DNA of 64,000 nt, taken from Roseovarius aestuarii. Its GTDB lineage: Bacteria; Pseudomonadota; Alphaproteobacteria; Rhodobacterales; Rhodobacteraceae. This document shows, one piece after another, positions 63,121 through 64,000 of this stretch (its first letter is position 1; each line of letters begins with the position of its first letter). The position numbers and the translations under genes were made by a program. Location: NCBI RefSeq assembly GCF_019966515.1, contig NZ_JAIMIB010000001.1:310001-374000 (forward strand), read 5' to 3'. The notes beneath the pieces were generated by a model. The model searched no databases and had not been told where the DNA came from. It saw nothing but the letters and a program-made list of their open reading frames with translations.

Positions 63121-64000
63121 TCAGCCCATCCCCTGACGGATCGTCACTTCTTGCAAAACCTGTTTCAGGCTGTGCAGGATCATCTCACACCCTTCCTCGT
63201 CGATGGTGAGCGGTGGCCGGATCTTCAGCACGTTGTCGTGGGGCCCTTCGCTCCCTAGCAGAATACGCACATCACGCATGCGGTTCTTGACGTAGGCCGC
63301 AATTTCAGTGCCCGGCGCTCGGGTATTGTCATCGCTGATCAGTTCCACCCCGATAAAGAGGCCCATGCCGCGCACGTCGCCGACGACATCGAACTCACGC
63401 TCACAATCGCGCAACCCGGCGAGCAGTTTGCCGCCCATGATACGCGCGTTCTCCATCAGTCCCTCGTCATCGACAATATCCAGCACCTCCTTGCCGATCC
63501 GGCACGACAGCGTCGAGCCGCCGAAGGTCGAGAAATACTCCGGCCCCTGCGCGAAGCTATCGGCAATCTCGTGCGTCGTAACCAGCACGCCCAGCGGATG
63601 GCCGTTGCCGATGGGTTTACCCATCACCACGATATCGGGCACGACCCCCTGCTCTTCAAAGCCGAAATAGTATTCTCCCAACCGGCCCAACCCGGTCTGC
63701 ACCTCATCCGCGATGCACACACCCCCTGCCGCACGGATGCGGCGATAGACGCCCGCAAGATAACCCTTGGGCGGGATGATCTGGCCGCCGACGCTGGGAT
63801 AGGTTTCGGCAATGAACCCGGCAAGCTTGCCGCCACATTTGGTGATATTGTCGAGTGCGGTATCCGTGAGTGCGGCGAATTTCTCGGCGCGGTCCTGATC
63901 GTCACGGCCAAAACTTCCCCGGTAATCATCCGCAACTTCAATGAGTTGCACCCAATCGGGCTGCCCCACGCCCCCCTTGGCGTTGAACTTGTAGGCCGAA
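63121..64000 (-). CDS. Class III aminotransferase-like PLP enzyme (5' end beyond the window)
   Basis: The frame is open to the window edge (about 292 residues seen). It has DEVQTGLGRLGEYYFGFE (cofactor Asp) and the PLP-lysine motif VVMGKPIGNGHPLGVLVT. The MGKPIGNGHP form is typical of the branch that includes ethanolamine-phosphate phospho-lyase and phosphohydroxylysine lyase. In rhodobacteria such enzymes are often fused to an N-terminal aminoglycoside phosphotransferase-like kinase, which cannot be checked here. It runs TFGGSTLSCRIG then GMGLFIGVELI toward the C-terminus. Confidence 0.88.
   Translation of the reverse strand, partial: SAYKFNAKGGVGQPDWVQLIEVADDYRGSFGRDDQDRAEKFAALTDTALDNITKCGGKLAGFIAETYPSVGGQIIPPKGYLAGVYRRIRAAGGVCIADEVQTGLGRLGEYYFGFEEQGVVPDIVVMGKPIGNGHPLGVLVTTHEIADSFAQGPEYFSTFGGSTLSCRIGKEVLDIVDDEGLMENARIMGGKLLAGLRDCEREFDVVGDVRGMGLFIGVELISDDNTRAPGTEIAAYVKNRMRDVRILLGSEGPHDNVLKIRPPLTIDEEGCEMILHSLKQVLQEVTIRQGMG

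Overview
The window is a chromosomal segment of an alphaproteobacterium, most likely Rhodobacterales (Roseobacter-type). The reasons are the high GC content, the gene style and the family mix: a DUF1467 gene behind methylmalonyl-CoA epimerase, PabB overlapping PabC, an rplO-secY-adk-rpsM-rpsK-rpoA-rplQ block followed by a Deg protease and rarA, and many Tat-exported oligopeptide-type binding proteins. I see no rRNA, tRNA, CRISPR array or intact insertion sequence.

Layout. 1-8.3 kb: end of a CysZ/EI24-like membrane protein, a decayed FAD oxidoreductase relic, a divergent SDR/LysR pair, a four-gene GST / NTF2-like / tautomerase / nitronate monooxygenase operon facing an HxlR regulator, methylmalonyl-CoA epimerase with DUF1467, a response regulator and a GNAT acetyltransferase. 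8.3-17 kb: housekeeping genes aspS, cfa, pabC-pabB and carB. 17.3-17.7 kb: two tandem, paralogous 39-residue single-span membrane proteins. 17.8-25.2 kb: a complete peptide-type ABC importer with two tandemly duplicated Tat substrate-binding proteins. 25.5-35 kb: rarA, a Deg protease, a small protein and XRE-type regulator pair, then the ribosomal/rpoA/secY operon. 35-44 kb: accessory genes, including an AraC regulator with membrane segments, an orphan ectoine synthase, a VWA protein, gabT, an amidohydrolase, a lone Tat binding protein and its likely regulator.

44.7-58.9 kb is the centrepiece: a self-contained soluble di-iron monooxygenase island of the propane/MimABCD type. A minus-strand operon encodes the hydroxylase large subunit, reductase, hydroxylase small subunit, coupling protein, an amidohydrolase, a DUF59 Fe-S assembly protein, a dedicated GroEL and a zinc alcohol dehydrogenase. 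It is preceded by a near-perfect -24/-12 promoter (TGGCAC-N5-TTGCA). The island carries its own AcoR-like sigma-54 activator downstream and its own divergent RpoN paralogue upstream, so the sigma factor, the activator and the target promoter travel together. The likely chemistry is subterminal hydroxylation of a short alkane or ketone, followed by secondary-alcohol oxidation.

59-62 kb holds five uncharacterised genes (a helical protein, a 59-residue protein, a beta-propeller, a coiled-coil protein and a 91-residue helical protein). The window ends with a PCu(A)C copper chaperone and a partial class III aminotransferase. Gene starts were chosen by ribosome binding site, family length and overlaps. 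Functions are inferred from recognisable motifs and neighbourhood; no database search was run.
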